Notes: generated from the letters alone by a model not told the origin. DNA of 64,000 nucleotides from Cheiracanthium punctorium (GCA_038373885.1 JAWZYV010012252.1:558001-622000), one strand, 5' to 3'. Counted from the first letter of the stretch, positions 10,600 to 22,139 are shown. Numbers and translations: made by a program.

Positions 10600-11050
10600 A
10601 CACACCTTGAAGTCTTTTCTTCATGATAACCCTACAACATGCCGTGGAAAACCATACTACGCCTAACATGTCACACATTGGATACTCTCATTTCGTTCAT
10701 TTGCCATGCACAATGCTTACAACAGCACCGCACGGCCTTCCTTGATTAAAAGATATAAAATTGGATGTTCGCAACAAGGGTTTTAAATTTCCACATTATA
10801 AAAAAAGATAAATACATATTACTGGTTGTTTTCACTAAGACATACCGAAAAGCTAAAACCTAGAAAAACAGCCCAGGAATAAATAAGTTGCATGCCGGTG
10901 ACGTATTAATAATTAGTTTCCATTGTCAATTACGAATAATGAACATAACTAGTGTGTGTTCTGTAAAAATAATAGACTTCACGTTTAAGTTAATATCAAT
11001 TCCCAGTCTAAAAATCTATATATAATGCCAAGTTACTTAAAAAGAGAATG
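10600..11050. repeat. Diverged copy of the 37-58 kb satellite monomer
   Basis: Preserves the satellite core in order: AACAGCACCGCACGGCCTTC near 10720, the A-rich link, ATTACTGGTTGTTTTC near 10818, then the downstream TTAATATCA-type region. Identity to the array monomers is low; it is recognised by motif order. Confidence 0.55.
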
Positions 11051-11375
11051 CTGTGTAATCTATCTAAATAGATAAAACGAACTGTAAAATGTCAGTTAGT
11101 TTGTTAGTGTATCTGTGTCTCGCGTAGCTCCTAGACGGGTGATCGAAGACCTACCAAATTTTGTATGGAAATTCTCGAGGACGGGTCCCGACATACCTCT
11201 AAGCGATTTTTTCAAAATTCGAATTCTTGTAGGAGATATCGAGAAAAAACGTGTCGCAAAAGGCTAAGTAATTTTTGCTATCCGCCATTTCGTAATTGCA
11301 ATCCCCGTTGTGGAAAAAGTGAGGATTAAGTATATCTAGGCTGCCATATTTGGCAATTTTATTAAATGTTTCAGA
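11051..11375. other. Possible Helitron-type head, unproven
   Basis: From about 11058 the sequence TCTATCTAAATAGATAAAAC leads into a T/G-rich stretch and a 'GGGTGATCGAAGACC' block. This resembles the starts of many arthropod Helitrons and the start of the element at 40041. I see no matching 3' hairpin plus CTRR end. Confidence 0.25.
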
Positions 11376-11606
11376 TACTTTTTTTTTCTAACGGGTGGGT
11401 ACTTTGCCGATTAGGCATTGTCCCTGACAACAGCCCGAAGGTGTTGGCCACTTTATTATGGGGGCACATAGTATGTGGGCCAAAGTCACCCCCTATGAAG
11501 GGACGGACATGACAACCACGCCCAGTCGGGAATCGAACCCCGGGCGCCGAGAGTTGAACCCGAAACCGGAGTATGGTGCTTTACCCACCATACAACTCGG
11601 TCGGCT
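11376..11606 (-). mobile_element. tRNA-derived SINE (family S2), full length
   Basis: In minus-strand sense it starts near 11606 with a tRNA-like head: GTATGGTGGGTAAAGCACCA in A-box position and GGGGTTCGATTCCCG as an excellent B box. It then runs through a body with CCCTTCATAGGGGGTGA to an A tail (poly-T at 11379-11387). A 10-bp target duplication, ATGTTTCAGA (11366-11375) against ATGCTTCAGA (11607-11616), brackets it. Expected to be transcribed by Pol III and mobilised by a LINE elsewhere. Confidence 0.88.
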
Positions 11607-11616
11607 ATGCTTCAGA

Positions 11617-12293
11617 CTTTTGTAGTAAAAATAAAAGAATAACGATTTTTTTTTGTTTAGTTTATTTGTAAGGTTATTTTTAATTAAACTAACGTGTGCA
11701 TGTGAAATCAGAGCAGGAATGAAATGTTTTATACTCAAGGGAAAGATAGAATTTGGAAATTTTCCGAGACTAAAATGAGCAACTATTTAATTTGGCGAAA
11801 AATAAAATGTTTGACATGCGATTTTGAGAAGATGATACTAGCGCTTGGCGCAATTTATCGTCATTTCATTGTCTGCTACTTCGATTGCGAATACACCTGA
11901 ATAACTTTTTGAAACTTTCATTCAGTTCGAATTGCGCATTTTTCTGCGCAACTTTTTCTCATCTATTTCTAATGTATTACATCTAGAAAAAGGATGTTAG
12001 AAATATCAATTTTAATTTAATTTAATCACACTCATGAATAATGATATACTTTCCGACTTAATGGAATAAGGAAAGAAAATAGGGAAGACCCATGGATTAT
12101 AATACGCTTTTAATATATAGCACTTTCGTGCGTATTTAAAATCTGAAAGTGTTTCAAATTTTCTTACTTTTTTTTCCTTTCCCATTTTTGATAAAGGCCA
12201 ATATATCTAGAAGTTCTTCAGAATTAATATGGGACGAAAATAATTTGTACCTTTTTGTAGGTTTTTATCATTTAACCATCTTATTTTTGTAAA
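11617..12293. other. No feature recognised
   Basis: AT-rich spacer without conserved frames or repeats that I could match. Confidence 0.4.
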
Positions 12294-12425
12294 CAGGGCG
12301 GTCCAGTATGGTAAGCATCGCATCTGGGCGCCGGCTTCGAAGGGGCGTCATTTCGAACTCAAAAGCTAAGTAGAGCGTAAACTTTACTTTAGCAGGGGGC
12401 GCCACCAACCCCAAGGCCGCTCCTG
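12294..12425. mobile_element. hAT-like MITE, 132 bp
   Basis: GC-rich island with ends CAGGGCGGTCC and GGCCGCTCCTG, an imperfect inverted repeat starting with CAG as in hAT elements. Flanks TTTGTAAA and TCTGTAAC match at 6 of 8 positions, consistent with an aged 8-bp duplication. Confidence 0.6.
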
Positions 12426-13020
12426 TCTGTAACCATCTTAATTTTAAATTCCATTCAGAATCTGGGAGATTTCAGTGCCAAGGAAAACAGTGAGAAACAG
12501 GATTCTGTCCGAACAAGATTTATTAAGATGGCAGACCAACTGGTCGCCGGAGGCGGTTAGTCATAAATAAATGAAAAAGTAACTAGTATATTATAAATAA
12601 ATAAAATAAAGAAATAATGCATTCACAGTAATGCGCGTAACAAATACTAATGGGCAGAGACGGAACACGTTAAATAAGAGAATGTACCAATAAATTACTT
12701 ACAGAGAGTCTCTATCACGGAATCGCCAACTCACATGACACCGTTTTAGCTATTACTAAAGAATAATCGGAACTGGAGACTATGTCCACCGCGGCAGTAG
12801 TGACTTACTTTTTCGACAGTTTCATTAGCAACCGGTTTGCGCTTTCTACCTCTCAGCATACTGAAATTTCCAGTCTCTTCAAATTTCATAATCATATTCT
12901 TCAAACGTTTTTCTACAAGGACCCTTTTCGTAATCCCACTAAAAGGCGATATACATGCAGTGCAGCTAAGGCATTAATGCCTTATCGATGAAACAGTTTT
13001 ACCATTACACCTAAATACAT
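12426..13020. other. No feature recognised
   Basis: A 69-codon frame at 12782-12991 has no recognisable domain. Confidence 0.4.
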
Positions 13021-13153
13021 TTAGATTTCCCACCACTAATTTTTACCTAGCAATTCATGCTTAAAATAACGCCACAAATTTAATGCAAAATAATACTGCC
13101 TAAAAATTGTGGTGGGAAATCTCCCGAAGAAATCGGGAAGGTTGGCAGCTATG
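13021..13153. mobile_element. MITE family B, copy B3 (left end lost)
   Basis: The right arm is intact (GTGGTGGGAAATCTCCCGAA, then GGTTGGCAGCTATG ending at 13153). On the left only TTTCCCACCACTAATTTTTA remains; the terminal CATAGCTGCC part is absent. Confidence 0.75.
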
Positions 13154-13249
13154 AAATACAGATATTGATCAACACTTATAATTTAAACTACTCTCAATCT
13201 TATTGTACTTTAAAATATCCTCAATTGTGAGTCATGGACACAAAATGTG

Positions 13250-15180
13250 AATGATTACAGTTCTCTCATTTTAAAAGAGCTATCTTGTACATTGCTGAAA
13301 AACAGAATGGTGATGCTGGTTTTAGGTACAGCTGGTAGACAGAAGATGCTATACATTGAGGATTTTGTCGCTCGCATAAAAGTAAGTCTGCAGCTCTTTT
13401 TTTAAATTTTGTAAATTTCATTTCAGTTTCGGGTCTCCACATTACATCGATATCTGATCATGGTACGAGTCAAATAGTAAGTAGTTGTGATTACTTTTTA
13501 ATGTAAGCGGTTATCTGGTAATTGTAGATATTAGTTAAAAGACACATCTGTTGAACTAAAACTCCTTACGAGTATTTTAGTTTTCGTGTGTTTACGAAGT
13601 TTGTTTAAAATAAATCAACGAAGAGTGTGAACAGGAAAATCAGAATTTTTTCCTGGTATCGCTGACAGCTGGAACTGTACAACACACACTTATATTTATT
13701 CGAAATAGACAAAACGTTTTTTTTTACATAAAATGAATTTTAGAAATCATTAAAAAAAACATTCATTAATGTGCGACAAATATGTCGGAAATAAAAAGCT
13801 TTTGTGCCTCTTTTAAAGAAAGTACACGATTTTTTTTCTTTCGTGTTTAAATGCCTCATAAAACAGTACAGAGATTTCACATTTTCAAGTAATCGCCGTT
13901 AATGACCCTTCACAGTGATTACTCATTTATTGCTGCCTCATGTTTTCACTCAGCAAAAGGTGACATTTTATTCCTCTGAGTGAGTAAAACACCTTTCAAC
14001 ATTTAATCAATATAAAATTGTCTAAATATACAGGTGTCCTTTTCTACATTTTCTCTTAAATAATTAATAATAACCAAAGAAACTGCAAGCTAAATTGTCT
14101 CTTATTTCCACAAAATTACTGTCATGTGCTTTATTTTATTCTTACATTTTCTTGCGGTGAATGTCATTATTTACAGTTCGCCAATTCTGTTACCAATCTT
14201 CAGATCAGAGGATGATTTTAAAGACTCAGGGCTGACCAATGGCCGAGCGGATATGACGCTGTATACTAGTAGACAATTGGTGTTTGAAGGTACAGGTTTC
14301 TGGCCTACCACACAGCTATAGATACAGCGGTCTGGAGTTTTAGCCGTTTTTCCAGATGTAGAGGGGATACTGGTTAAAACCCCTTAAATGTCCCATGCCG
14401 AAGACATTTCTCTTTCTGGCAGATAGTTCTAGCATGCTTTGCCTTAACTATACGCTACTGAAAGATGCAGCATTGATTTGATTTAAGCTTGTTCATGAAC
14501 ACTCCCTGTGTAATAGAATTATTTTATTTTCCTATGTAACACAAGTTTATGTTTTTTTATAATTCCACCCTGTTTTTAACTCGTTAAAGATTTAACTTCT
14601 CATGATAGATCATTCTTCACTGTCAGCTCTTCCACGAGATTTTCAGTCCTTTTTTTTCCCCTCTTTTGAGGATGAAAATGAAATTAAATGAGAATCACGC
14701 ATAAATGATTCATATATATACTTTCAATATTATTTTTCCGTAAAAAAAGATATTTTTACAGAGATTGTTAACAAAAGCAGATGGATGTCACTACATCTGT
14801 AATGAATGTCATTCATTTTAAGTTTGTGTTTTGCAGAAAGAAAATGTCACGTGTAGTCCTTCGAAAAAGTAAAGAATATTGCAAATTATGTTAGATTTTA
14901 AATTACAGGTTATGTTATATGACCGAAAAGATTCGACTACATTTTCACAAAATATTATGTCGCTCTATTATATGGTGTAAAATACAGTTGTGAGGTATCG
15001 TCTTGCTATAATCAGTGTTCAAAGTCTTTAATGGATATTTTCACAGCAGCGCAGGACTCACGTCTCTGAACCTCAGTCTTTCGGCCCACTGGGAATTTGT
15101 AGCTTTTAATCGTAAAAGTCATACAAGAAATGCATTAATTTTAACAAGTATGACCATGAAAATGATATTTCATAAATATC
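13250..15180. repeat. Long repeat L, copy L1
   Basis: Shares a long ordered set of blocks with other L copies: a TTTCAG block near 13422, CTTACGAGTATTTTAGT near 13563, AGTAAAACACCTTTCAACAT near 13983, TTCATGAACACTC near 14492, CATTCTTCACTGTCAGCTCT near 14610, and CACGTCTCTGAACCTCAGTC near 15059. Blocks recur in the same order at 58.5-60.3 and 61.5-63.4 kb. No shared reading frame exists across copies, so it appears non-coding. Confidence 0.72.
14229..14420 (+). mobile_element. Possible tRNA-derived SINE
   Basis: AATGGCCGAGCGGATATGAC is a good tRNA-Ser/Leu-like A box, and a weak B-box-like stretch follows (GTGTTTGAAGG). The tail is unclear and I see no target duplication. Confidence 0.4.
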
Positions 15181-15197
15181 CATAAAATAGGTATATG

Positions 15198-15379
15198 CAT
15201 AGCTGGTAACTTCTCCGGAATATAATTCCCCACTTTTTTAAACAAGATTTTTTGGCTTAGAACACCGTAAAATTTTTGAATTAGACGAGCAAGCTGGTTG
15301 CGCCTTTGAAGAATTTTTTATAAAAATATACTGCTATGAAAATGTGGTTGATTTTATTCCTCAGAATTTGGCAGCTATG
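15198..15379. mobile_element. MITE family C, copy C4
   Basis: A 182-bp foldback with ends CATAGCTGGTAAC and TTTGGCAGCTATG and inner arms GGAATATAATTCCCCAC and GTGGTTGATTTTATTCC. No clear duplication at the flanks. Confidence 0.75.
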
Positions 15380-15477
15380 TACTTTCTGTCGGAAAGGTTC
15401 CGGGAATAAAACACAAAATTCCCCCAAAAACCCTAAATATAACAAACATTTTGGGTCAATAAAACACAAAATGTTTG

Positions 15478-16246
15478 TTATTCATCCGAATTTATTTTAT
15501 CACCTTCAAAGTAGGCCCCTTTCCAAATAATACACTTATGCCAACGAATAATCCAATCATCGAAATATTTTTTAAACGCATTTTTCGGAATCGACTTCAT
15601 TTGTCGCAGCGATTTCTCTTTTATGTCTTCTATGGACTAAAAACGGGTGCCTCGAATTGGCAATTTAAACTGCGGAAAGAGAAAAAAAAAGTCAGCTGGA
15701 GCGATATCGGGTGAATTCGGTGGTTGTTCGATGGTATTTGTTCAGTTTTTGGTCAGAAATTCCTTCACAATGATAGCCTTGTGAGATGCTGCGTTGTCGT
15801 GGTGCAAAATCCACGAGTTTTCTTTCCACAAATACGGTGTTTTTCGACGAATTTTCTCTCTCAATCGCCGCATGACGCTCAGATAAAATTCTTTACTCAC
15901 CGTCTGACCTTCTTGCAAGAATTCCAAGTGCACAACACCGCGATAATCAACGAAAACAGTCAACATTACCTTGACTTTTGATCGACTTTGACGAGGTTTT
16001 TTTCGGTTATGCCTCAGTTGGAGGACGCCATTCCGAAGCTTGTTGAATAGTTTGCATGTCAAACTCGTAAACCCGTGTCTCATCACCAGTTACAATGCGT
16101 CTTATGAATGGAAAAATCGCAAAAATGGAAAAAGCACACTTGAAATGAGCTGACAAAATCGAGCACTGTAAACAAACTGTCAGATAACGCTCAAACTCCG
16201 CGTCAGTATAGTGGACAGATGTGCCAACTTTGGCGACTGAAATCAC
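15478..16246 (-). pseudogene. mariner transposase, C-terminal two thirds, disrupted
   Basis: On the minus strand the mariner core is plain. RRIVTGDETRVYEFD gives catalytic D1; RSKVKVMLTVFVDYRGVVHL is the conserved link; SWILHHDNAASHKA gives D2; SPDIAPADFF (near 15690) gives D3 with aspartate, as in DD34D mariners. The chain then runs through KSIPKNAFKKYFDDW and YFEGDKI to a stop near 15480. It is broken by a frameshift near 16010, a TGA at about 15744 and a TAG near 15638. The N-terminal HTH region is absent and I could not see terminal repeats. The catalytic triad survives but the reading frame does not. Confidence 0.9.
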
Positions 16247-16539
16247 ACCAGATTGTGATTATTTGAAATAACTGAGTTTTCATCTTTACGGTTAGAGTAA
16301 AAAAAATCTCCCCAAAAATCTTCGGCAACAGATATTAGTCCCTTTTTTTCCTGTGCAAATCGATCATCACCATGAAAAAACGCAAATAGCTTCGGAAAAA
16401 TACACAAAGGATTAAAATTGGAAGCGTAAAACATGTACGAAAAACAAAAGGATTGCACGAGGCAGAAAATTTAGAGGCTCCGAAAAACTTTTCTTGAAAA
16501 TGCACGTTTTCAATTTGCTCACCTTCACTGACGATAACG
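16247..16539. other. No feature recognised
   Basis: Spacer between the mariner relic and repeat R2; short minus-strand frames have no domain I know. Confidence 0.4.
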
Positions 16540-16905
16540 CCATTGTCGGTGACACGGCAAGTGAAGGAGCATCCGGCTTGGATAGTGCTTGGAGGGACAA
16601 ATTCCCCTCTGCTCGACTACTGTGGGACCTTGTACGCTAATGGGAGCAGGTGCGCGTAAAATCTGCAGTGGCTCCAATGTCCTCCAAGTTGTAAACGATA
16701 CCTCTGGGGGCGCCGATTTCAGGGGGTTAATCGCTCCTCTGGAATTGGTTCAAAATTAGGGACAACGGGCTGAATTGTACTTCCTGCCACTGGGGCTCTA
16801 AAAATGGAAGGCGAACCCCCTCTGTCCATCGTCTCCCTTCGGGGGGGGATCTGGTACTACCGTTGCGGTCGTCAGGGGGCATGAGTAACAACAACAACTG
16901 TACAA
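16540..16905. repeat. Dispersed repeat R, copy R2 (inverted relative to R1)
   Basis: The reverse complement matches 8095-8500 along its length, including the GTTGTTGTTACTCATGC start against GTTGCTGCTGTTTCTAATGC. Edges are approximate. It contains a poly-G tract at 16843-16849 that the partner lacks. Confidence 0.7.
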
Positions 16906-17270
16906 AGTGAGAGAACACACCACTTTACTATGTTGCGTGGCACTCATCTTTTACAATTTTTTGTTTCGCGCAAGTCTTGCACAGTCAATGTTCGTTATTT
17001 TCGTATCGTTTCCAATGTCATTGATGGGTTTTGATGCGCTGATAATCTTTGCACAGAAAACGAGTGCGGGTTTTCACTCAACAATATTTTTTTTTTTTAC
17101 TGTAATCTTAATTTGAAAGGTCTTTTGTTTTCAATAGTTTTATCTCGAGCTCAGAAATTCAAAGAACTATACCTTAAAAATCATTTCAGAGGTCTATATA
17201 TCCGAATCGTCTTTGATAGCTGTTTCACCACCTTCGGAGAAAAAAAAAGCAGATAAAGAACAAGAAAAAA
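16906..17270. other. No feature recognised
   Basis: Spacer; T-rich, with no repeat match found. Confidence 0.35.
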
Positions 17271-17279
17271 GCCAAACAT

Positions 17280-17820
17280 GTCGTTGTATGAATTCCGTGC
17301 TCTCACTTTACACAGCAAAGCACGGTCTTTCTTGATCATATAATTAGTACACCGTTTCATAGCTCCGCAGTTCAACGGCTGCACATTACATTCAAAATTC
17401 AACAAAAATATTACTGGTTGTACTCATTAAAACATTTAATGGTTATGAACTTTAAATAGAGGAACCGAAAATAGAGGGATGACACGAAATAAACATATTT
17501 TCCGTTGTTATTATCGGTTGATTCGGGTGTCACATCTCTGCACCTCAGTCTCTCTAACCTTACGGACCTGACAGTTTTATTCATAAACCCCAAGTAAGAA
17601 ATGGATTTCCATCAAGTAGTATGCCTAAGCAATAGTGTTTCAAAATATATACCATGTATATACAGGTGGTCATAAAAATATTCTGAGATATTAAGTGCAC
17701 CGGAAAGTAATGTAGCTTTGTCGTTTTATTACATTAAATTTAAACAGATACATTTGCAGCAAGGTTTTATTTACAAATCAGCTGTGCCTAAGTATAGAAT
17801 TCAACTATACATATGCAACC
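17280..17820. repeat. Satellite-monomer relic joined to a repeat L fragment
   Basis: 17295-17450 keeps the satellite core (CACAGCAAAGCACGGTCTTT, then ATTACTGGTTGTACTCATTA). It passes directly into L sequence: CATCTCTGCACCTCAGTCTC near 17529 and GGTGGTCATAAAAATATTCT near 17665, the latter also found near 21379. This junction shows that monomer and L belonged to one longer unit. Confidence 0.6.
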
Positions 17821-17951
17821 GAACTCGCTTATTATGAGCGCTAAGGGACCGGCGATATTTGCTCGTTATACTCGGGTACTCGTAAAAACCGGGTACTAGA
17901 AAAATCATAAAAATGCATACGCACTTACTATAGTATACTACTGTATATATA

Positions 17952-18882
17952 CAGAGGGTGTTTACACATTTTTAGAACGATTTCGACACAGAATTTTTTA
18001 AAAAGTAAATGTTTCAGAATAAAAATTTTTGGCAACAGCTTATTATTTGAAATGAGAAATATCGTATGCTACTCTTAAATTTATTCTTCTTTCAAAATGT
18101 CATATGTAAACAAGCTGTGGATTGAAGGATATGTTTTTGCGCTTTCTGAAGAGCCATATTCTTATTCCATAATTCAAAAACGTTGTGAAATGCATGGCAT
18201 TAAAATTTCTAAGCGCAAAACAAGCAATATTATTCATCGGCAAGGTAAAAACCATCAATCATTATTTCTACATGGAAAGAGGACGCCAAACAAATATCCG
18301 AAAAAGGTACGTACTGTTTCAAATGTTTCTAAAGTGAAATCGCTGGTAACAAGAGAAAATCCGCCGACACAGAGATCAATTGCAAGTCTTTAGATACATC
18401 TGTAGCAACAATAAATAAAATAACAAACCAAGATTTACTACTTAGAAAAGCTAAAAACATAATTTTCACCAGCTTTTGCCGAGACATGTGGCTCAACACA
18501 AGTCATACTTCGAAAACTACCACTGCATTCCTTGAAAAAATGAAGGATGGTACAGGTATTGCATATATACCTTTTCAACATATTCCTGCGAAGTCCAATG
18601 ACGATTCACCTGTGGACTATTGTGCCTTTGGTCTGTTAAAAAGAGCTCTTTCTAAACGCAAACCCACCACGATAGATGGACTCTAGAAAGTAGTGGAAGA
18701 GGTATGGAAAGCAATACCCCTGGAAATTTTACGAAAAGCTCTTCTATCATGGAAATAACGATGCGGACTTATAGTCTAGAAAAAAAGGCTATCTGATCGA
18801 ACATTTAAAAAAATCGTCTTTACATTTTAAACATTTATTAATCAGCCTCGAAATCGTTATAAAAATGTGTAAACACCCTCTG
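17952..18882 (+). mobile_element. 931-bp Tc1/mariner-superfamily element, internally deleted
   Basis: Inverted repeats of about 34 bp, differing at one position, bound it. Left begins CAGAGGGTGTTTACACATTT at 17952; right ends AAATGTGTAAACACCCTCTG at 18882. TA flanks both sides (17950-17951, 18883-18884). It carries a shortened transposase. Confidence 0.92.
18097..18770 (+). pseudogene. Transposase of the D-type element, internal deletion
   Basis: The first 98 codons hold a DNA-binding region ending VTRENPPTQRSIASL, the usual HTH entry in this group. After a frameshift near 18393 the text continues as SVATINKITNQDLLLRKAKN. It then jumps to the middle of the catalytic domain (SHTSKTTTAFLEKMKDGTG), so the first catalytic aspartate is deleted and the second site is altered. 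The last segment has SPVDYCAFGLLKRALSKRKP, where the third catalytic residue is aspartate. It ends as short frames to about 18770. It cannot be active, but its ends are well preserved. Confidence 0.85.
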
Positions 18883-18884
18883 TA

Positions 18885-19961
18885 CTTCATTTATTTTTTT
18901 ACTTTTGTACATTACAATAGAATTCTGTTATTTTGCTTTTTACTGTCTTGGTGTCTCTTTCTTTTGTTATTGTTCTTCGGACCGCCACTGATTATAGTTG
19001 AATTATTGGTTATCTAATACTTCATTTCTGCTGAAGATGCACCTGTAGAATCAGCCACGACAAACCATCCTAAAATTAAAAAAAAACCTTTCTTATTGTC
19101 GATTGGAAAATTATTTAAAAAAAAATGTAATAGATTTCTAATTAGAAGCTTCCGTGTACTTTTGTTTTCAATCGAATATCTGTCATAGTTTTGTAAAGTA
19201 CAATTTTAAGTACAATTTTTCCAGAAACATATAAAACTAGGAGTTTTCCGATAATCTCAACATTATTAGGCACAAATGAAAACAAATCAGACAACAATGA
19301 TGAAAAAGACATCAGTGCAGATTTCGTATGGAAAATCGGTGAGACCCTTTGGCGATTTTTACCCAGATGTGTTTTCAGCATCTCTGGGCAACGCTGTACA
19401 CTACATCATAGCCCAAGCAGTTTACGTAAAAACTGGCCAATGTTTCGCGTACATGCATAATTCTACCCAAGCGACGAAACTTTGGCGTTTTCTAGAAATA
19501 CAGATTCACATTTTTGGCTTGCTGGTAGCGATATATTACGTTGACGACTAAAAATATATTGTCTAAGTATAAATTAACCAAAAAGTAAGACCATTGTTGG
19601 ACACGCAGGGTCACAGCTATGAAGTCATGTAGATAAATAATCACACACTGATTAATTATAACAAAATTTAATATGGACATCGAAAAATAGTCAAGCACAA
19701 ACGCAAAAAAATATATATATCACATGAGAAAAACGAAAAATGGTTACAAAACCCAATTCCAGGTGTTACTGCTTTTTTTTTTACAGTTACAATAGTTTTA
19801 GCAACACGAGAGTTCAAATAACTATTAAATATTAAATAATTACTGATAGAGGGCGTGGTACATTGAACTCAGCAACGTTTTCACCTCATGAATACGTCAC
19901 AGATTTCTCCAACATCCATTGTAAAAATGAAAAATAAACAGGTAATAAAGTCTCATTAATG
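18885..19961. other. About 1.1 kb with nothing recognised
   Basis: Short frames (79, 91 and 68 codons) without motifs; no repeat ends seen. Confidence 0.4.
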
Positions 19962-20122
19962 CCATTTAACCAACGCTTGCTATTTTATCGGAAGGTTTTC
20001 CACCACACTTTTAAACAGTTTTATTTTACATAAAAAATTTGGACTTATAATGGCCTTAAATTGTTACGTAAAAGTTAGTGGTGGAAAATCTTGCGATGAA
20101 ATCTGAAGCTTTGGCAGCTATG
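19962..20122. mobile_element. MITE family B, copy B4 (left end degraded)
   Basis: Internal arms GGAAGGTTTTCCACCACAC and AGTTAGTGGTGGAAAATC, right end CTTTGGCAGCTATG. The left terminal motif is mutated beyond alignment. Confidence 0.75.
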
Positions 20123-20259
20123 CATTGAACAGTTAATCGATATAAAAATAACCTAATCTGCTGTCATATTCCCAACATTGCCGATTGAGAAATTTACAGC
20201 ACCAAAATAAACCGAAAAAAATCTCAGATATTTTCACAAAACTAGTGCCACACGCTTCA

Positions 20260-21490
20260 TTCGTTTTCCAATTTATTTTTCTTATATTTTCTCGATATCC
20301 ATGTCATTATTGACTCTCTCTCTGAGTCTGAATTTCTGTTAGCTATCGACAGAAAAAGGCATGATTTGAAAGAAGCAAGGGCCATTCATTTGATTGGATC
20401 TTGTACATGAATGAACGCTGAACACTCGCAAGATTTCTTTTATTTTTTTCATCTAACACGACTATTATAGTTTTATTACGAAACTCTTTTGAAAAGCATT
20501 AATGATTGATATTCTGCTGCTAGCTCATTCTTCAGTGTCAGCTCTGAAACAGGATTTTAAGATTTTTAAGTTCTTGTTTTTTTAATTATTATTTTTATAA
20601 TCATCAATTTATCAATTTTATTATGGTTTAAATTCAATCCCTAGAACAACAGTTAAAACTATATTTAAAAGTTGAAGCAGTAATCATATTTTCTAGACTA
20701 ATTTTTAGGATAATATTTAACCAATAATCAACGATGGCAACCACTTTTGATAAACAATATTTTTTTTCAAAATGGCAGCCAGCTCCTGCGTGTTGTACAA
20801 ATATTTTGCGATATTTTAAGGCTAAAATTATTGTTTAAGAAAAGTGGTTGATTATATTCCGTAGCAGTTGGCAACTATAGCAATAATAAACTTGATAAAA
20901 CGATGATGAGCAACCAGTTTCTTAATATTTCAATGAAAACTTTCATTTTACGCCTAACCTTGCTTTACCACGTTGACACATTTCATAAATCAGAAGGCTT
21001 TCTTTTCGAAGATCATGGTGAAACCGCGGTTTTCGGTTAGGGAATGGAATGCAAAAATTTATGTTGTATATCAGATAAAAGGTTGAGCGTAATTTTACAA
21101 AACATAACGGGCTTTCTTCTAAGCGGGATGAAGATGCAAATGTATATTTATCCTATACAATTGTGTCTTTATTGTAAGGGAACGGTCTTGATATCCTTGA
21201 TGTTCAAAGATTTTGCGAGGGACATTTTCATTGCAGCCGAGGACTGCGAATGTCACGTCTCTGGACCTCAATCTCTCCCACTACAGGAATTCTTCCACTT
21301 CCTTTTATAAGTGCCAAATAAGCAATATATTAACTTCAACAAGTAGTAGTCTGTTAATATATGTACCAAGCTAATACGAGGTGGTAGTAAAGGAAACTCC
21401 CTAATATTAGGTGTATTGTAAGGTAATGTCGTTTATTACATTAAATTCGAACAAATAAATTTTCAACAAGTTTTTAATTACAAACAACTT
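20260..21490. repeat. Long repeat L, copy L2
   Basis: Contains CATTATTGACTCTCTCTCTG, TGTTAGCTATCGACAGA (20338), GGCATGATTTGAAAGAA, TTCAGTGTCAGCTCTGAAAC, CTTGATATCCTTGATGTTCA, ATGTCACGTCTCTGGACCTC (near 21251) and GGTAATGTCGTTTATTACAT. All have matches in L3 about 2.3-2.7 kb downstream. A family C arm interrupts it near 20770-20880. Confidence 0.78.
20770..20880. repeat. MITE family C relic inside L2
   Basis: Right arm AAAAGTGGTTGATTATATTC, then GCAGTTGGCAACTATAG. The left end is reduced to GGCAGCCAGCTCCTGC. Confidence 0.5.
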
Positions 21491-21497
21491 GTGCCTA

Positions 21498-21688
21498 GAG
21501 TAGCCAATCTCTACATAATTTCGTTAGCCATTCTTTGTAAACAGTAACTTTCTGTTTAAAATACAGCAAAGTATATATAAAAAAGAATGCATGTGATTGC
21601 GTTATTTATGATTCTGAAAATATATTTAAAAAATAAAATGTTTACAAAAAAAATAGTTGATTTTATTCCGAAGAGGTTGGAGACTCTA
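21498..21688. mobile_element. MITE family C, copy C6
   Basis: Left arm TAGCCAATCTCTACATAATT, then CGTTAGCCATTCTTTGTAAACAGTAA; right arm AATAGTTGATTTTATTCC, then AGAGGTTGGAGACTC. About 190 bp; ends diverged. Confidence 0.6.
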
Positions 21689-21977
21689 CCTGGGCCTATG
21701 CATAGGATTCATATTTGTTACATTTTAAAGCAAGATTTTTGCAGATAATATTTCTTCGTAGAAAGATATGTGAAAAAGGAGAAGAGGGTGTCTACCCTCC
21801 TTGGAGTACGAATTTCAAAATGTCCTGAAATCTATTTTTAGGTTTTCGTGAGTACTGTATCGTAATGCAGAAATTTCAGGGATACTTGTTTCTTGATAGA
21901 GAGAGTGAAAAGAACATTTTGGCAGCCTATACCCTATAGTTTACAAATTTTTGAAAATACCGAGTTTTACATTTATA

Positions 21978-22139
21978 CAGAGCTGCCAAGTCTCCGGCTT
22001 TTTCCGGGAGATTTCCCACCACAATTTTTAGAGAGTTTTATTTTACATTAAATATTTGGACTTATTTTAGCCACAAAGTAGTAAGTAAAAATTAGTGTTG
22101 GGAAATCTCCCGAAAAAAGCCGGAGACTTGGCAGCTCTG
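21978..22139. mobile_element. MITE family B, copy B5 (best-preserved arms)
   Basis: A 162-bp foldback with ends CAGAGCTGCCAAGTCTCCGG and CCGGAGACTTGGCAGCTCTG, exact reverse complements. The arms continue through GGGAGATTTCCCACCACAAT. The target duplication is not recognisable. Confidence 0.9.

Noticed and set aside
11520..11606. Functional tRNA gene on the minus strand
   Set aside because: Good A and B boxes, but the sequence continues into a SINE body with an A tail and a target duplication.
13260..13390. Exon-like stretch with a TTTTAG acceptor, a 56-bp open frame and a GTAAGT donor at 13326-13387
   Set aside because: The paralogous stretch in L7 near 61620-61690 aligns but has no comparable frame or splice sites, so this is chance within repeat L.
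14229..14310. Functional tRNA gene (GGCCGAGCGG A box)
   Set aside because: No cloverleaf can be completed and the B box is weak; at most a SINE head.
17820..17905. Second pogo-like MITE near the 931-bp element
   Set aside because: CTCGTTATACTCGGGTACTC words are suggestive, but neither end nor a TA pair could be defined.
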